From: Pseudomonadota bacterium
GTDB lineage: Bacteria; Pseudomonadota; Gammaproteobacteria; Steroidobacterales; Woeseiaceae
Assembly: GCA_022567295.1 (NCBI GenBank)
Contig: JADFHE010000001.1
Location: forward strand, 86,429 to 150,428
Direction: 5' to 3'
Length of the DNA: 64,000 nucleotides
The notes under the pieces are model-generated. The model searched no databases. It was not told the origin of the DNA and worked only from the letters and a program-made list of their open reading frames with translations. Position 1 is the first letter of the stretch, and every line of letters begins with the position of its first letter. Shown piece after piece: positions 1-12,173 of this stretch. The position numbers and the translations under genes were made by a program.

Positions 1-93
1 GATGTCGTTGCGCTGAAAATAACGCGCGATCGACAAGCCGGTGGCGCCGAGGCCCACGACCAGATCCCCTGCCGTTGTGCGTGAACCGCTCAT
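1..93 (-). CDS. murD: UDP-N-acetylmuramoylalanine--D-glutamate ligase, N-terminal fragment (runs off the left edge)
   Basis: Minus-strand ATG at 93 translates [30 protein letters not shown], a MurD-like N-terminus; ATGA overlap with the mraY stop; dcw context. Confidence 0.85.
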   Translation of the reverse strand, partial: MSGSRTTAGDLVVGLGATGLSIARYFQRNDI

Positions 94-1172
94 CGTATTT
101 TCAGACTCGCCAATCCGACCAACACCAGGATGAAGGTGATAATCCAGAATCGAACGATGACTTTCGGCTCTGCCCAGCCTTTAAGTTCGAAATGATGGTG
201 TAGCGGCGCCATGCGGAAGACACGCTTGCCAGTGAGTTTGAACGACGCCACCTGGATCATGACTGACAGGGTTTCGACGACGAAAACGCCACCCATTATC
301 GCCAGCACGATCTCCTGTCGAACAACGACAGCAACGACGCCGAGTGCTGCACCGAGCGACAACGCGCCGATGTCTCCCATAAAAACCTGAGCCGGATACG
401 TGTTGAACCAGAGAAAGCCCAGCCCCGCACCGGCCAACGCCGCACAAAAAACCATGATTTCGCCACTGCCGGGAACGAATGGTATCCCGAGGTATTCGGA
501 GAAATTCGCGTTACCCGTCACGTATGCGAACAGACCCAATGCGCCGCCGACCAGCACGGTCGGCATAATCGCGAGTCCGTCGAGGCCGTCAGTAAGATTT
601 ACGGCGTTACTGAAGCCAACAATAAAAAAGTACGTTACGACGACCTGGAACATGCCAAGCGGTATAGCCAGATCCTTAAAATACGGAATCAATAATGAGG
701 TTTGAACCTCATCAGTCGCCGTAACGTACAGAGCAATCGCGGCAATGAGTGCCGCAGTGGACTGCCAGAAGAACTTTTGCATCGCCGAGATTCCGGCGGG
801 GTCCTGCAATACGAGTTTCTTGTAGTCGTCGACGTAGCCGATGACACCGAAAGACAGCGTTACGAAAAGAACGATCCAGACATACGGATTATCGAGATCC
901 GCCCACAAAAGCGTGGCTACCGTGATCGCGGTTAGAATCAACGCGCCACCCATTGTGGGCGTACCTGCTTTGAGAAGGTGCGCCTCAGGACCATCATTGC
1001 GCACAGGCTGGCCGAGTTGATTCGCGCTCAGGCTCTTGATCATCTTTGGCCCGATGATGAATGAAATCGTGAGCGCAGTCAGCGCGCCAAGAATTGCGCG
1101 CATCGTCAAATAGTTGAATACGTTAAAACCAGACTCGAACTGGGCCAGATATTCGGTGAGATAAAGCAGCAT
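90..1172 (-). CDS. mraY: Phospho-N-acetylmuramoyl-pentapeptide-transferase
   Basis: Motifs [33 protein letters not shown]; dcw context. Confidence 0.98.
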   Translation of the reverse strand: MLLYLTEYLAQFESGFNVFNYLTMRAILGALTALTISFIIGPKMIKSLSANQLGQPVRNDGPEAHLLKAGTPTMGGALILTAITVATLLWADLDNPYVWIVLFVTLSFGVIGYVDDYKKLVLQDPAGISAMQKFFWQSTAALIAAIALYVTATDEVQTSLLIPYFKDLAIPLGMFQVVVTYFFIVGFSNAVNLTDGLDGLAIMPTVLVGGALGLFAYVTGNANFSEYLGIPFVPGSGEIMVFCAALAGAGLGFLWFNTYPAQVFMGDIGALSLGAALGVVAVVVRQEIVLAIMGGVFVVETLSVMIQVASFKLTGKRVFRMAPLHHHFELKGWAEPKVIVRFWIITFILVLVGLASLKIR

Positions 1173-2530
1173 CAGGCTTCCTGCCTCACTGGACCTGCGC
1201 GCCGCAGAGCATCAACCACACGTTCCATGCGCATCGATCGCGATCCTTTGACGAGTACGTTGGTCGAATTATTCACCCGGCGGACATCAGTTAGCAGCGC
1301 ATCGATGTCTGCGTACCAATTTGCACCGTCGCCGAATCCGTCGACGCAGTGCCGCGACAATTCGCCTAGCGCGAACAAGCGGTTAACACCGCTTGCTCGA
1401 GCTGCCGCCCCAACCTCGCGATGCAAATCCCTTGCATCTTCTCCGAGTTCTTTCATGTCGCCTAACACCAGCCAGCTCTTGCCTTCGAGACCAGCCAGAA
1501 ACTCTGCGGCCGCAACCACGGACAACGGGTTCGCGTTGTAACTGTCGTCAAACAGCGCGCATCCATTAAGTCCAGCAAGCGGCTGCAAGCGGCCCTCGAG
1601 GGCGTCCACACTTTCAAGCGCCAACTTGATCTGCCGGGCATTAATATCGAATGCCGTTGCAACTGCCGCTGCCGCACACGCATTGCGGATGTTGTGAATG
1701 CCCGGCAGCGACAGTGACACCGCAATAGAATCATTGGGTAGTTGCAGATCGAATTGCGAACCAGCCGCATTCGTAACGATACCGTCAGCCCTGACGATGG
1801 CAGACTCAGCGAAACCAAAGCTCAGAATTTGCACATCCTGGACAAGCGACGCCCAGTACTTGTAGTACGCGTCGTCGGCATTTAATACAGCGAATTGCGG
1901 GCGATGCCTGTTTAACAGAATTTCGCCTTTCGCCTGTGCGACTCCCTCGATGGACCCAAATCCTTCCAGATGTGCTGCACCGGCATTCGTAATGACAACC
2001 ACATCAGGATTCGCCAACGACGCGAGGTAGGCGATTTCGCCCGCGTGATTAGCACCCATTTCCAGTACCGCATACTCATGCTCCTCGTTGATGCGAGCGA
2101 GCATTAACGGCATTCCAATTTCATTGTTCAGATTACCGTCAGTCGCCAATGTCGGCCCCAGCGAACCAAGACATGCCGCGACCAGTTCTTTCAGTGTCGT
2201 CTTGCCATTGCTGCCTGTGATACCCACTACGCGAACACTTTTGCTGTTGCGCCAGCTAGCGCCAAAACAACCGAGCGCATGCTTTGCATCTTCGACAGCT
2301 ATCTGCGCGATGTCGTCTGCGGCAATTTTGCTGACAACGGCCCCAGCGGCCCCCTTGGCGTGAGCTTTCCCGACGTAATCGTGGCCGTCGAAATTCGGGC
2401 CCTGTAATGCGAAAAACAATTCGCCGCCGCGAATCGATCGACTATCTGTGCTAATGCCATCAAATGTCCGGTCATCGCCATGCAACACGCCGTTCATGTG
2501 TTTGGCAGCGGAGGAAAGCGAATCGATCAT
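1172..2530 (-). CDS. murF: UDP-N-acetylmuramoyl-tripeptide--D-alanyl-D-alanine ligase
   Basis: Mur ligase [31 protein letters not shown]; dcw context. Confidence 0.97.
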   Translation of the reverse strand: MIDSLSSAAKHMNGVLHGDDRTFDGISTDSRSIRGGELFFALQGPNFDGHDYVGKAHAKGAAGAVVSKIAADDIAQIAVEDAKHALGCFGASWRNSKSVRVVGITGSNGKTTLKELVAACLGSLGPTLATDGNLNNEIGMPLMLARINEEHEYAVLEMGANHAGEIAYLASLANPDVVVITNAGAAHLEGFGSIEGVAQAKGEILLNRHRPQFAVLNADDAYYKYWASLVQDVQILSFGFAESAIVRADGIVTNAAGSQFDLQLPNDSIAVSLSLPGIHNIRNACAAAAVATAFDINARQIKLALESVDALEGRLQPLAGLNGCALFDDSYNANPLSVVAAAEFLAGLEGKSWLVLGDMKELGEDARDLHREVGAAARASGVNRLFALGELSRHCVDGFGDGANWYADIDALLTDVRRVNNSTNVLVKGSRSMRMERVVDALRRAGPVRQEA

Positions 2531-4029
2531 TTTTCGCTCCCCTTCACATGGATGGCCGCTGCAGCGAGTGCGTAGTCGGAAAACGGATGAAAATCGCCCG
2601 CCACTTCCTGATAGTCCTCATGCCCCTTACCGGCAATGAGCACAACATCGGCTGGACCGGCATTTGCGACCGTCCACGCGATCGCGGCCGAGCGCTCCTC
2701 GATAACGGTTACGGCTTCAGCTTTACTGAATCCAACCAGTATCTGGTCAATGATTTCCTGCGGGTTTTCATTGCGCGGATTGTCGCTGGTGACAATAACG
2801 TTGTCCGCCAGGCGCTCCACCAGCTTGCCCATCAACGGTCGCTTGCCGGTATCGCGGTCACCACCGCAGCCGAACAGACACCACAACTTGCCGCGACAAT
2901 GCGGGCGCAAAGCCCGCAGCGCTGATTCGATCGCATTCGGCGTATGGGCGTAGTCGACATAAATCGCGGTGCCGGTACGTGCGACGCGCTGCATCCGCCC
3001 TGGCGGCGCTTCGACCCGCTGCAGCAAATCACATGCACGCTTGAGGTCTGTGCCCAGGGTCAGCAAATAAGCGAGCACAATCGCCGCATTTGCGACATTG
3101 AAGTCGCCCGGCAATGGCAGCTTGAATTGTCCATCACCCCAGGAGCTGGTGAAATTAATGTCGGAACCCTGCTCATTCGCGACGACGGAGCGTGCGAAAA
3201 CATGCGGCCGGCCATTCGCTACGCGGTCGAAATGAGTTGATACGGTAACAACGTCCTGACCACAGCGTGCCGCTAATTCCGCGCCAAACTCTGAATCGAG
3301 GTTGATGATTTTGGTGTTCGGGCTGTGCGCGAGAAACAGGCGGGCTTTGCTTTCAAAATAACTCCGCATGTCGCCGTGATAATCGAGATGATCTCGAGTC
3401 AGATTCGTAAACAACACGGTGTCGAAATCCACGCCGTCCAAACGACCCTGCGACAGGGCGTGGGACGAAACCTCGAGGGCCGCGTGTGTCGCGTCTTGTT
3501 CCACGAAATCTGCGAGATGTCCATGCAGCTCTAATACCGCTGGCGTCGTCATCCCCTCGGCAGCTTGTAATTCGTCGACGCCGAAACCGAGTGTGCCGAC
3601 GTAACCACAGCGTTCGCCGAGCTGATGCAGACATTGTGCAATCAGCCACGCAACAGTCGTTTTGCCGTTTGTACCCGTGATGCCAATTGTTTTCAGGTTG
3701 CTGGACGGATTGCTGTAAAACCGGTTCGCGATTTCACCCAATTTTGTGCCCAGGTTTTCAACAGCGATGGTCGGCACGCCACTGTCGGCCGGTGCATCCG
3801 CTGTACTCGTGTCCCAGGCCACCGCACAGACGCCCGCGCGGCGTGCCTCTTGCAGGTAGTCGAGACCGTGGCTTGCAGCACCTTTGCAGGCGAGAAACAG
3901 GAACCCACTCTTCAATCGACGGCTGTCGCTCGAGATACCGATTACCGGGATGTCAGGCGCGTCCGCGTAACCCTGCATCAATTTGGCAAGTGTCAGTGTG
4001 GATTGCATTTGTGTCGCCGGCACGCTCAT
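2527..4029 (-). CDS. murE: UDP-N-acetylmuramoyl-L-alanyl-D-glutamate--2,6-diaminopimelate ligase
   Basis: GITGTNGKTTVAWL, DYAHTPNAIE, DNPRNENP (meso-DAP specificity motif). Confidence 0.97.
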   Translation of the reverse strand: MSVPATQMQSTLTLAKLMQGYADAPDIPVIGISSDSRRLKSGFLFLACKGAASHGLDYLQEARRAGVCAVAWDTSTADAPADSGVPTIAVENLGTKLGEIANRFYSNPSSNLKTIGITGTNGKTTVAWLIAQCLHQLGERCGYVGTLGFGVDELQAAEGMTTPAVLELHGHLADFVEQDATHAALEVSSHALSQGRLDGVDFDTVLFTNLTRDHLDYHGDMRSYFESKARLFLAHSPNTKIINLDSEFGAELAARCGQDVVTVSTHFDRVANGRPHVFARSVVANEQGSDINFTSSWGDGQFKLPLPGDFNVANAAIVLAYLLTLGTDLKRACDLLQRVEAPPGRMQRVARTGTAIYVDYAHTPNAIESALRALRPHCRGKLWCLFGCGGDRDTGKRPLMGKLVERLADNVIVTSDNPRNENPQEIIDQILVGFSKAEAVTVIEERSAAIAWTVANAGPADVVLIAGKGHEDYQEVAGDFHPFSDYALAAAAIHVKGSEK

Positions 4030-5768
4030 TGACTCGCATTCCGGACCGCCATCGCCTGCATGACGCTGCCGGGGTCACGAGCGGGTATGGCGTCGGGTGG
4101 TACAGCCAGAAGGCGCAAAGATTCTGACATGACGTCGGCGAATACCGGTGCCGCCACATCGCTGCCGTAATAAAACTTTCCGCTCGGCTCGTCGATGACG
4201 ACAACGGTCGCGAGCCGGGGATTGCTGGCTGGCGCCAGGCCCGCGAAGATCGATATGTATTTATCTTCGGAGTAACCGCCTTTAGCATATTTCCAGGCAG
4301 TGCCTGTCTTGCCGGCCACTCTGTAGCCATTAATCGAGGCCTTCGTTCCCGTGCCGCCCGGACGCACGACTTCTTCGAGCATGCGGCGCACAGCGACGGC
4401 TGTCGCTTCGGAAAGGATGCGCTCACCAGGCATCACTTTATCAATCGCCAACAACGTGACCGGTTGTATTACGCCATTATTGCCGATCGCCGCGTACGCC
4501 TGCACGAGTTGCAGTGGTGTTACCGAAACTCCATAACCATAAGAAAGCGTTGCCTGGCTTATTTTGCTCCAATGGCTGTAGTGCGTCAGCATGCCCGCCG
4601 ACTCACCGGGGAAGCCACTGCTCGTCACCTCACCGAGCCCGAAACGCGTCATCGCACCCCACAACTGATCCTGTTGCAAGGTCAGCGCAACCTTCGTCAT
4701 TCCGACGTTGCTTGAGCGCGCCAGAATAGTGGTCAGACTGATTCGACCGAGATTCCTGCTGTCCTCGATTTTCTTTGCGCCGACAGTGATGAAGCCTGGC
4801 GCTGTGTCGATAACGCTACTTGGACGGTATTGACCGCTTTCAAGTGCGGCAGCGATAATCAATGGTTTGATACTTGATCCTGGCTCGAAAATATCCGTGA
4901 TCGCACGATTTCGGTAGCGTTCCGGCACAAACTGCGAGCGATCATTTGGATTGTAGGTCGGCTGGTTGACCATCGCGAGCACTTCGCCGGTCTGCACGTC
5001 GAGGATAACGACGGACCCTGATCGAGCATTGTGTGATCTCACGGCAGCTTTCAAGGTTCGGTATGCAAGGTATTGCAGTCGCAGATCAATGCTCGTGCGC
5101 AGATCTTTGCCGTGACGCGGCGGCCGAATGCTTTCGACGTTTTCGATTGATCGGCCCAGGCGATCTTTCAGCACGCGCTTTGCGCCTGACTCACCTTCGA
5201 GCCAGTAATTCATCGCAAGTTCCAGGCCTTCCTGTCCCTCATCATCAATGTTCGTAAATCCAACCAGGTGCCCGGTCACTTCCGACGCCGGGTAGTAGCG
5301 GCGATATTCGCGTTGTACGTTGATGCCGGGTAGCTTTAATGCCATCACACGCTGTGCCGCGCTTGGATTCAAATGCCGTTTCAAGTAAAGAAACTCCTTG
5401 TCCATGCTGCGCGTAATTCGGCGCATCAGAACCTCCGGCTGCAACTCCAGCTCCTTGGCCAGCTGCGGAATTTTGTCGATGGCACCCGCGAACTCGCTGG
5501 GGTTGACCCAGATGCTGTCGACAGGTGTGCTGATCGCAAGCGGTTCACCATTGCGATCAAGTATCGTGCCGCGATGTGCCGATATTGTCTCGGTACGCAA
5601 ATGGCGCGTGTCGGCCTGCCGGTTCAGGAACTCCTTATCGAGGACCTGCAGGTAAACAGCGCGTGCGACCAGTGACGATGCAATCATCGCGAAGAACGTC
5701 ATCACCATCGACACTCTGACCACGAAACGTCGTGCGGTTTTCTGTTTTGTCTCTGCGCCGTGTGTCAT
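4026..5768 (-). CDS. ftsI: Peptidoglycan D,D-transpeptidase FtsI (PBP3)
   Basis: Single N-terminal TM, EPGSSIKPL, SSNVGM, KTGTAWK motifs; dcw context. Confidence 0.97.
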   Translation of the reverse strand: MTHGAETKQKTARRFVVRVSMVMTFFAMIASSLVARAVYLQVLDKEFLNRQADTRHLRTETISAHRGTILDRNGEPLAISTPVDSIWVNPSEFAGAIDKIPQLAKELELQPEVLMRRITRSMDKEFLYLKRHLNPSAAQRVMALKLPGINVQREYRRYYPASEVTGHLVGFTNIDDEGQEGLELAMNYWLEGESGAKRVLKDRLGRSIENVESIRPPRHGKDLRTSIDLRLQYLAYRTLKAAVRSHNARSGSVVILDVQTGEVLAMVNQPTYNPNDRSQFVPERYRNRAITDIFEPGSSIKPLIIAAALESGQYRPSSVIDTAPGFITVGAKKIEDSRNLGRISLTTILARSSNVGMTKVALTLQQDQLWGAMTRFGLGEVTSSGFPGESAGMLTHYSHWSKISQATLSYGYGVSVTPLQLVQAYAAIGNNGVIQPVTLLAIDKVMPGERILSEATAVAVRRMLEEVVRPGGTGTKASINGYRVAGKTGTAWKYAKGGYSEDKYISIFAGLAPASNPRLATVVVIDEPSGKFYYGSDVAAPVFADVMSESLRLLAVPPDAIPARDPGSVMQAMAVRNASQ

Positions 5769-6052
5769 GGTCGTTGGATTACGTAAATTTCCGTTGCATC
5801 AGGTCGCACAAGCGACAGGTCATCAGTTGCAACTCGTTCAATTCGCGCATGAGCGGCCCAAGTGCTTTGTTCGATTTGCAGTTGGCCCCATTCAATATTC
5901 AGTTCATCGCGAACGTGAGTTAATTCTTCGAGTTCCACAAATAATTTTCTTGATGCGTGTTTTGTGTAAACCAGCGCTATTGCACTTAAGACACAGACAA
6001 CGGCAAATACGAACACCAGCAGAAATGGCTGCCGCGATGTAGCAGATTGCAT
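5765..6052 (-). CDS. ftsL: Cell division protein FtsL
   Basis: 95-aa single-TM coiled-coil protein between rsmH and ftsI. Confidence 0.92.
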   Translation of the reverse strand: MQSATSRQPFLLVFVFAVVCVLSAIALVYTKHASRKLFVELEELTHVRDELNIEWGQLQIEQSTWAAHARIERVATDDLSLVRPDATEIYVIQRP

Positions 6053-6987
6053 TACATGCGCTCCACAATTCGGAGTCGTGCGCTGCGCGCTCGCCGATTC
6101 GCTGCAACTTCTTCGTCTGTTGCAACAATTGCCTTACCGACTGTTTTGAACTGCGGTTGGAACTCTATTGGAATTGACGGCATTCCCCGGTACTGCTCGG
6201 GCTCACGAGACACATCACGCATGAAACGTTTAACGAGGCGATCCTCCAGCGAGTGAAAACTGATCACACAAAGACGACCGCCTTTCCTCATGACGTCGAC
6301 CGACTGCTTGAGTACCGATTCGAGCTGCTCGAGCTCGCCGTTGATCGCAATTCGGATCGCCTGAAATGTCTTCGTCGCCGGGTGCTTTTTCTGCGCACGT
6401 ACTTTTGCAGGCACAGCCTCCTTGACAAGATGTGCAAGCTGCCCGGTAGTGGTTATTGGCGAATTCACGCGAGCATCACAGATTGCGCGTGCAATTCGCA
6501 CTGCATAGGTTTCCTCACCGAATTGCCGTAGCACTCGAATCAATTCTTTTTGCTCCACATGCTGAATGAAATCACTCGCTGACGCGCCTGTGTCCGGGTC
6601 CATTCGCATATCGAGCGGGCCGTCACGGAGGAAACTGAAGCCTCGATGGGCTTCATCCAATTGTGGCGAGGAGACTCCCAGGTCAAAGAGGAGTCCGTCG
6701 ACTTCTCCGCACAGGTTTCTTTCACCAATGAATGTCTTAAGTTGCGCAATTTCACCCCTGATCAGTTCGAAGCGCGGATCATCAGTCAGGGACTTGGGTG
6801 CTGAAGCTATTGCGTCCGGGTCTCGATCAATACCGATCAATCTTCCGTACGAATTCAAACGCTTCAGTATTTCCCCGCTATGACCACCGCGGCCGAATGT
6901 TCCGTCGACGTAACAGCCGTCTTGTTTTATTTCCAGCCCTTGTAGGACTGGCCCCAGCAGCACCGGCACATGGTCGTTGCTGCTCAT
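6052..6987 (-). CDS. rsmH: 16S rRNA (cytosine(1402)-N(4))-methyltransferase
   Basis: HVPVLLGPVLQGL, DGTFGRGGHS, DLGVSSPQLDEAHRGFSF, FHSLEDRLVK. Confidence 0.98.
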   Translation of the reverse strand: MSSNDHVPVLLGPVLQGLEIKQDGCYVDGTFGRGGHSGEILKRLNSYGRLIGIDRDPDAIASAPKSLTDDPRFELIRGEIAQLKTFIGERNLCGEVDGLLFDLGVSSPQLDEAHRGFSFLRDGPLDMRMDPDTGASASDFIQHVEQKELIRVLRQFGEETYAVRIARAICDARVNSPITTTGQLAHLVKEAVPAKVRAQKKHPATKTFQAIRIAINGELEQLESVLKQSVDVMRKGGRLCVISFHSLEDRLVKRFMRDVSREPEQYRGMPSIPIEFQPQFKTVGKAIVATDEEVAANRRARSARLRIVERM

Positions 6988-7002
6988 GACATGAAATCCA
7001 AC

Positions 7003-7452
7003 CTAGAAAGAAATCGACTCGAGGTCGGCTGGCAATTCACCATCGTCCTCATCAATAAGCCACGCGTCGCATTTTTCGTACCAGATTGTTTCATCCCACA
7101 ATTCGAATTTATTACCCTGTCCTATCAGCATTCCCTGCTTCTCCAGACTCGCGAATTCCCGTAATTCTTTCGATATGAGAATTCGACCGTTCGCATCCAT
7201 ATCGACCTCGGTCGCATAACCGACCATAATTCGCACAATTCGGCGTGCGGCTTTGTTCATGCTGGGCAGGCGCACCAATTTGCGCTCAAGTTCTTCCCAG
7301 TCGGGCAGCGGATAAATGAGGAGGCAGTGGTCCCTGTCCACAGTCACTATGATTTCGCCAGCACAACGGGCCATGAACCGCTCCCGATACCGGGTCGGTA
7401 TGGCCATACGCCCTTTGGCGTCCAGTGATACTTTGGTGGCCCCTCTAAACAC
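7003..7452 (-). CDS. mraZ: Transcriptional regulator MraZ
   Basis: FRGATKVSLDAKGRMAIPTRYRE and VDMDANGRILISKELRE; GTG at 7452 gives the canonical VFRG start, while the longer ORF start at 7521 lies inside the operator. Confidence 0.95.
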   Translation of the reverse strand: MFRGATKVSLDAKGRMAIPTRYRERFMARCAGEIIVTVDRDHCLLIYPLPDWEELERKLVRLPSMNKAARRIVRIMVGYATEVDMDANGRILISKELREFASLEKQGMLIGQGNKFELWDETIWYEKCDAWLIDEDDGELPADLESISF

Positions 7453-7505
7453 GATGGTTCGGACCTGCCGGGGATCGCTCTTCTGGCGCGATATCCGGAC
7501 TGAAT

Positions 7506-7530
7506 GCCCAATTCCTCCCACTTTTTTCCA
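7506..7530 (-). promoter_or_regulatory. Putative MraZ operator: three 10-bp-phased TGGRN repeats
   Basis: Minus strand reads TGGAAaaaagTGGGAggaatTGGGC just upstream of mraZ. Confidence 0.75.
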
Positions 7531-7539
7531 CTTTTCAAC

Positions 7540-7568
7540 ACTATAGGGCTGGCCCTGATGGCGGTCAA
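7540..7568 (-). promoter_or_regulatory. Putative sigma70 promoter of mraZ (dcw cluster)
   Basis: Minus strand TTGACC (7568-7563), 17-nt spacer, TATAGT (7545-7540). Confidence 0.65.
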
Positions 7569-7829
7569 CATCACTGCTTAATTAGTTGTTGTTGTACAGG
7601 GACTTAGAGGCGATCTGATGGCGGAAATGAGGCGAAATGTGGCATATTTCGCGCGAGTAAAATCAATTGTTTACAAGTACTTCTTAGAGAAGACATTAGA
7701 AACCGGTCGGAAAACGGCGACAGCACCACGGCTGCGCGTTTGGGCATCGCGTTTTGCGCAAGCCGTGCCTGGCTTGCCGCTGGCGACCCCAGTTATATTT
7801 TAACTAATTGATTAAGAAAGAAAAAAGGA

Positions 7830-8230
7830 AAGTGAGAAAGCCGGAGCCAGCAATAAGCCGGGTTCTGTCATCGACAACCATTCATCTGGGACGACTGTCG
7901 CCAGCCGCCTCAAGCGACCTACCCGGGAGTCCGTTCGGAACCGACGGTGGCAACACCCAAACACCCCCTATTGGGGGCGTTGTGCATTGCCCTACTCCCC
8001 TATTTGGTCTTGCTCCGGGCGGGGTTTACCGTGCCGCGAACTGTTACCAGCCGCGCGGTGCGCTCTTACCGCACCTTTTCACCCTTACCGGCGAGGCCGG
8101 CGGTATATTTTCTGTGGCACTTTCCGTGGGCTCGCGCCCCCCAGGCGTTACCTGGCGCCCTGTCCGAGGGAGCCCGGACTTTCCTCTGCAGTTGCCTGCA
8201 GCGATTGTCTGGCCAACTCCGGCTTTCTCG
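7830..8230 (-). ncRNA. rnpB: RNase P RNA (bacterial class A)
   Basis: Minus strand contains GAGGAAAGTCCGGGCTCC, GCCAGGTAACGCCTGG, GGGTGAAAAGGTGCGGTAAGAGCGCACCGCGCGGCTGGTAACAG, GGCACGGTAAACCCCGCCCGGAGCAAGACCAAATAGG, GATGACAGAACCCGGCTTA; ends pair AGAAAGCCGGAG/CTCCGGCTTTCT (P1). Confidence 0.97.
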
Positions 8231-8243
8231 GCGGAGGATTCTA

Positions 8244-9083
8244 TCAGCTATGGCTGCTTTTTAGGTGTAGCAGCCGATCATAAAGAGCGTTTTTTTTCTT
8301 ACCCAACAGCCTCGCCGTAATTTTGGCGACATCCCTGGCCGGCAAATAATCCGCAAGCTCCAGAAGAACCCGATCAACATCAATGTCAGATTCCCGTGCG
8401 GCGCTCGAGCCGCTGATCACGACGACGAATTCGCCTTTCCCAACGATGCCGCCGGATGAGATCAGCTGTTTGAGATTGGCAAGCGTTTCCTGAACGCACT
8501 GCTCGTGCAATTTTGTTAGCTCGCGACCGATAAATGCCTGCCTTTCGGCACCAAATACCGCCACCATATCGTCGATACACTCGGCGATACGGTGCACCGA
8601 TTCGTAGAACACCAGTGTGCGTCGTTCGGACGCAAGATCCGACAGAACGGCTTTACGGGCTGACTGCTTTGCCGGTAGAAAGCCTTCAAAACAGAAGCGG
8701 TCGGTTGCAATCCCGGCCGTAGACAGCGCCGCAGTAACGGCGCTCGCACCCGGTATTGGCGATACGACAATGTTATTGCTGTGAGCCTCTCGAACCAGTC
8801 GAAAGCCAGGATCGCTAAGCAACGGTGTGCCGGCGTCGCTAACCAATGCAACAGACTCACCGCCCAGCAGTATCTTGATAATGCTGCCGACCACTTTTTC
8901 TTCGTTATGATCGTGCAATGCCATAAGTCGAGACTTGCAGCCGATAGAGAATAGCAATCGCCCGGTGTGCCGGGTATCCTCGGCTGCAATAAGACTCACT
9001 TCGGCGAGCGTCTGGCGCGCTCGCGGCGTCAGATCTTCAAGATTGCCGATCGGCGTTGCCACTACATAAAGTGTGCCGCTCAT
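8244..9083 (-). CDS. rsmI: 16S rRNA (cytidine(1402)-2'-O)-methyltransferase
   Basis: MSGTLYVVATPIGNLEDLTPRA, AAEDTRHTGRLL, SDAGTPLLSDPGF, PGASAV. Confidence 0.96.
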   Translation of the reverse strand: MSGTLYVVATPIGNLEDLTPRARQTLAEVSLIAAEDTRHTGRLLFSIGCKSRLMALHDHNEEKVVGSIIKILLGGESVALVSDAGTPLLSDPGFRLVREAHSNNIVVSPIPGASAVTAALSTAGIATDRFCFEGFLPAKQSARKAVLSDLASERRTLVFYESVHRIAECIDDMVAVFGAERQAFIGRELTKLHEQCVQETLANLKQLISSGGIVGKGEFVVVISGSSAARESDIDVDRVLLELADYLPARDVAKITARLLGKKKNALYDRLLHLKSSHS

Positions 9084-9111
9084 CTGGCGCTGGACCCTCA
9101 ACTTTGGAAAC

Positions 9112-11060
9112 ATGGCATTGAATATTCGACATCCTGCAGGCAAATCACGTTCACTGGCAAGCATTGTCGTAGTGTTGTCGATCACACTTTTTCTAACCGC
9201 ATGTGGAACAACCGGATTCGGCGGTCTCTCTGGCTCCGGTGAGCGCCGCGCCGAACGATTTACGCGAGACGGCCAACATCACGACGCCGCAGGCGTCTAC
9301 ATCGGTCTTGCCACTAACGCAATAGGAATCGAACGTGACCGATTAACATTGCTGGCTGTCGAGCAATGGCTTGACGCCGGAGACCTGTCACGCGCGCAAC
9401 GAGCCTTTGCGAGTGTCCTGCGTCCCACATCGGGACCGTTGCTTCCGATATGGAAAACGAACTCCGCTGCCATGTCTTTGTACCGTGGGGATGCCGACGC
9501 TGCGCTTTCGGTACTTGAGCCTATGAGTCGCCGGCCGCTGTCGTTGCGGGATCGCTTGCGCGTTGAAGCACTGCGGGCAGACTCCTGGTTCCAGAAACAG
9601 GACCCGACTCGTGCCGTTGAGCTGATGACGCAACGTGAGTCCTGGCTCGATACCGCACATGGAATAGAAAGAAATCGGTACCGGCTTTGGCAAGGTCTAC
9701 TGTTCAGCAACCCGAGGATACTGCGTGAATCGGCGCAATTAACGACCGACGAACAGACGCGTGGTTGGCTGACTCTGGGCTCGCTTGCGACGTCGACCGG
9801 CCAGCAGGGTGTTGGCTGGAGCAACGGCATCGCCCGATGGCGCGAAGCGAATCGGGGCCATCCCGCACTGGCCGTGATCGGAGAGCGCGAGACATCCGAT
9901 CAGGAATTGCTCGACTACCCGCGGCAGGTTGCGCTACTGCTGCCACTCACCGGTCGATCGGCAGCAGCAGGAAGAGCGATTCAAAATGGATTTCTCGGCG
10001 CCTATTTTGCGACCGCAAGAGAAATCGATGATCAACAGTCGGTTCGTATTTACGATGTAAATTCTGCAGGCGGCGCCAGCGCCGCCTATCAGAGCGCTGT
10101 AACGGACGGTGCAGAATTCGTAGTAGGTCCGTTATTGAAGAGCAGCGTCACTGAACTGGCGAACGATATTCTGGTTCCAGTTCCAGTATTGACGCTGAAT
10201 TACATTCCCGACGACACACTTGCGCCGCCCGGATTATACCAGTTCGCGCTTGCCCCAGAAGATGAAGCAGCGTCCGCTGCAGTGCGCGCACTGGGAGACG
10301 GCCATACCCGAGCTGTGGCGCTGGTACCGAACAATGACTGGGGTCGGCGAGTATTGCAAAGTTTTGCAACAGAGCTTGAAAGTCGTGGCGGTACTCTACT
10401 TGACCACAGAAACTACACACCGGACAAACAAGACTTCTCGAATGAGATTGAAATTCTGATGGGTCTCTCAGGTAGCGTGCAGCGGTATCGGCGCATGCGA
10501 GCAAACATCGATAGCAACCTGCAATTTGATCCTCGCCGCCGTCAGGACGCTGAATTTATTTTTCTGGCGGCCGCAGCTGGCCCGGCACGGCTATTAAAGT
10601 CGCAGCTCAAATTTCATTACTCAGGCGACCTGCCAACGTACTCGACATCATCCGTAAATTCACTCGATGGTCGATCAAATGCTGATCTCAACGGCATCAT
10701 GTTTGCGGATACGCCATGGCTGATCGATCCGCGACCCTGGATTCGGTACCTTCCAGGTATTTACGCCAAACACTGGCCCGAACAACGCCGGCTCGGTCGC
10801 CTGCATGCGATGGGCTATGACGCTTACAATCTGATCGCCTCGCTGTACGCGAGTCGCGGCAGCGAAATGCTGGAACTGGATGGCGCTACAGGTGAACTGT
10901 ATCTCGATCAACAGGGACGTATTCACCGGCGTCTGGCCTGGGCACAGTTTCAGCGCGGCGAGGTCGTTGCCTTGCCGGAGCAGGATGTGGTGGGCGGACC
11001 GATTCAGGACATGACTGATGACGGGGAACTGATCGCGCCTGACGCGGCCGATGACGCACC

Positions 11061-11088
<28 letters not shown>
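9112..11088 (+). CDS. lpoA: Penicillin-binding protein activator LpoA (outer membrane lipoprotein)
   Basis: Lipobox LTAC after a signal peptide; periplasmic-binding fold (VALLLPLTGRSAAAGRAIQNGF); divergent from rsmI and followed by yraN and gmhA/diaA. Confidence 0.92.
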
Positions 11089-12075
<987 letters not shown>

Positions 12076-12078
<3 letters not shown>

Positions 12079-12173
12079 GAGCGCGCCATGCGCGCGAACC
12101 TCGGTCCCGCTCGACGGGAGCGCAGCGGCAGCCGGAAAGGCTGCAAGAAGTTCGCGCGCATGGCGCGCTCCTA
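12076..12173. repeat. REP-like doublet: 22-bp perfect inverted arms with a structured 50-nt loop
   Basis: GGAGCGCGCCATGCGCGCGAAC (12078-12099) and its exact reverse complement (12150-12171); loop contains GCAGCCggaaaGGCTGC; sits between convergent gmhA and sspB. Confidence 0.85.

Noticed and set aside
7808-8320. 170-aa ORF and two shorter plus-strand ORFs over rnpB
   Set aside because: The region matches RNase P RNA on the opposite strand along its whole length; these ORFs are artefacts.
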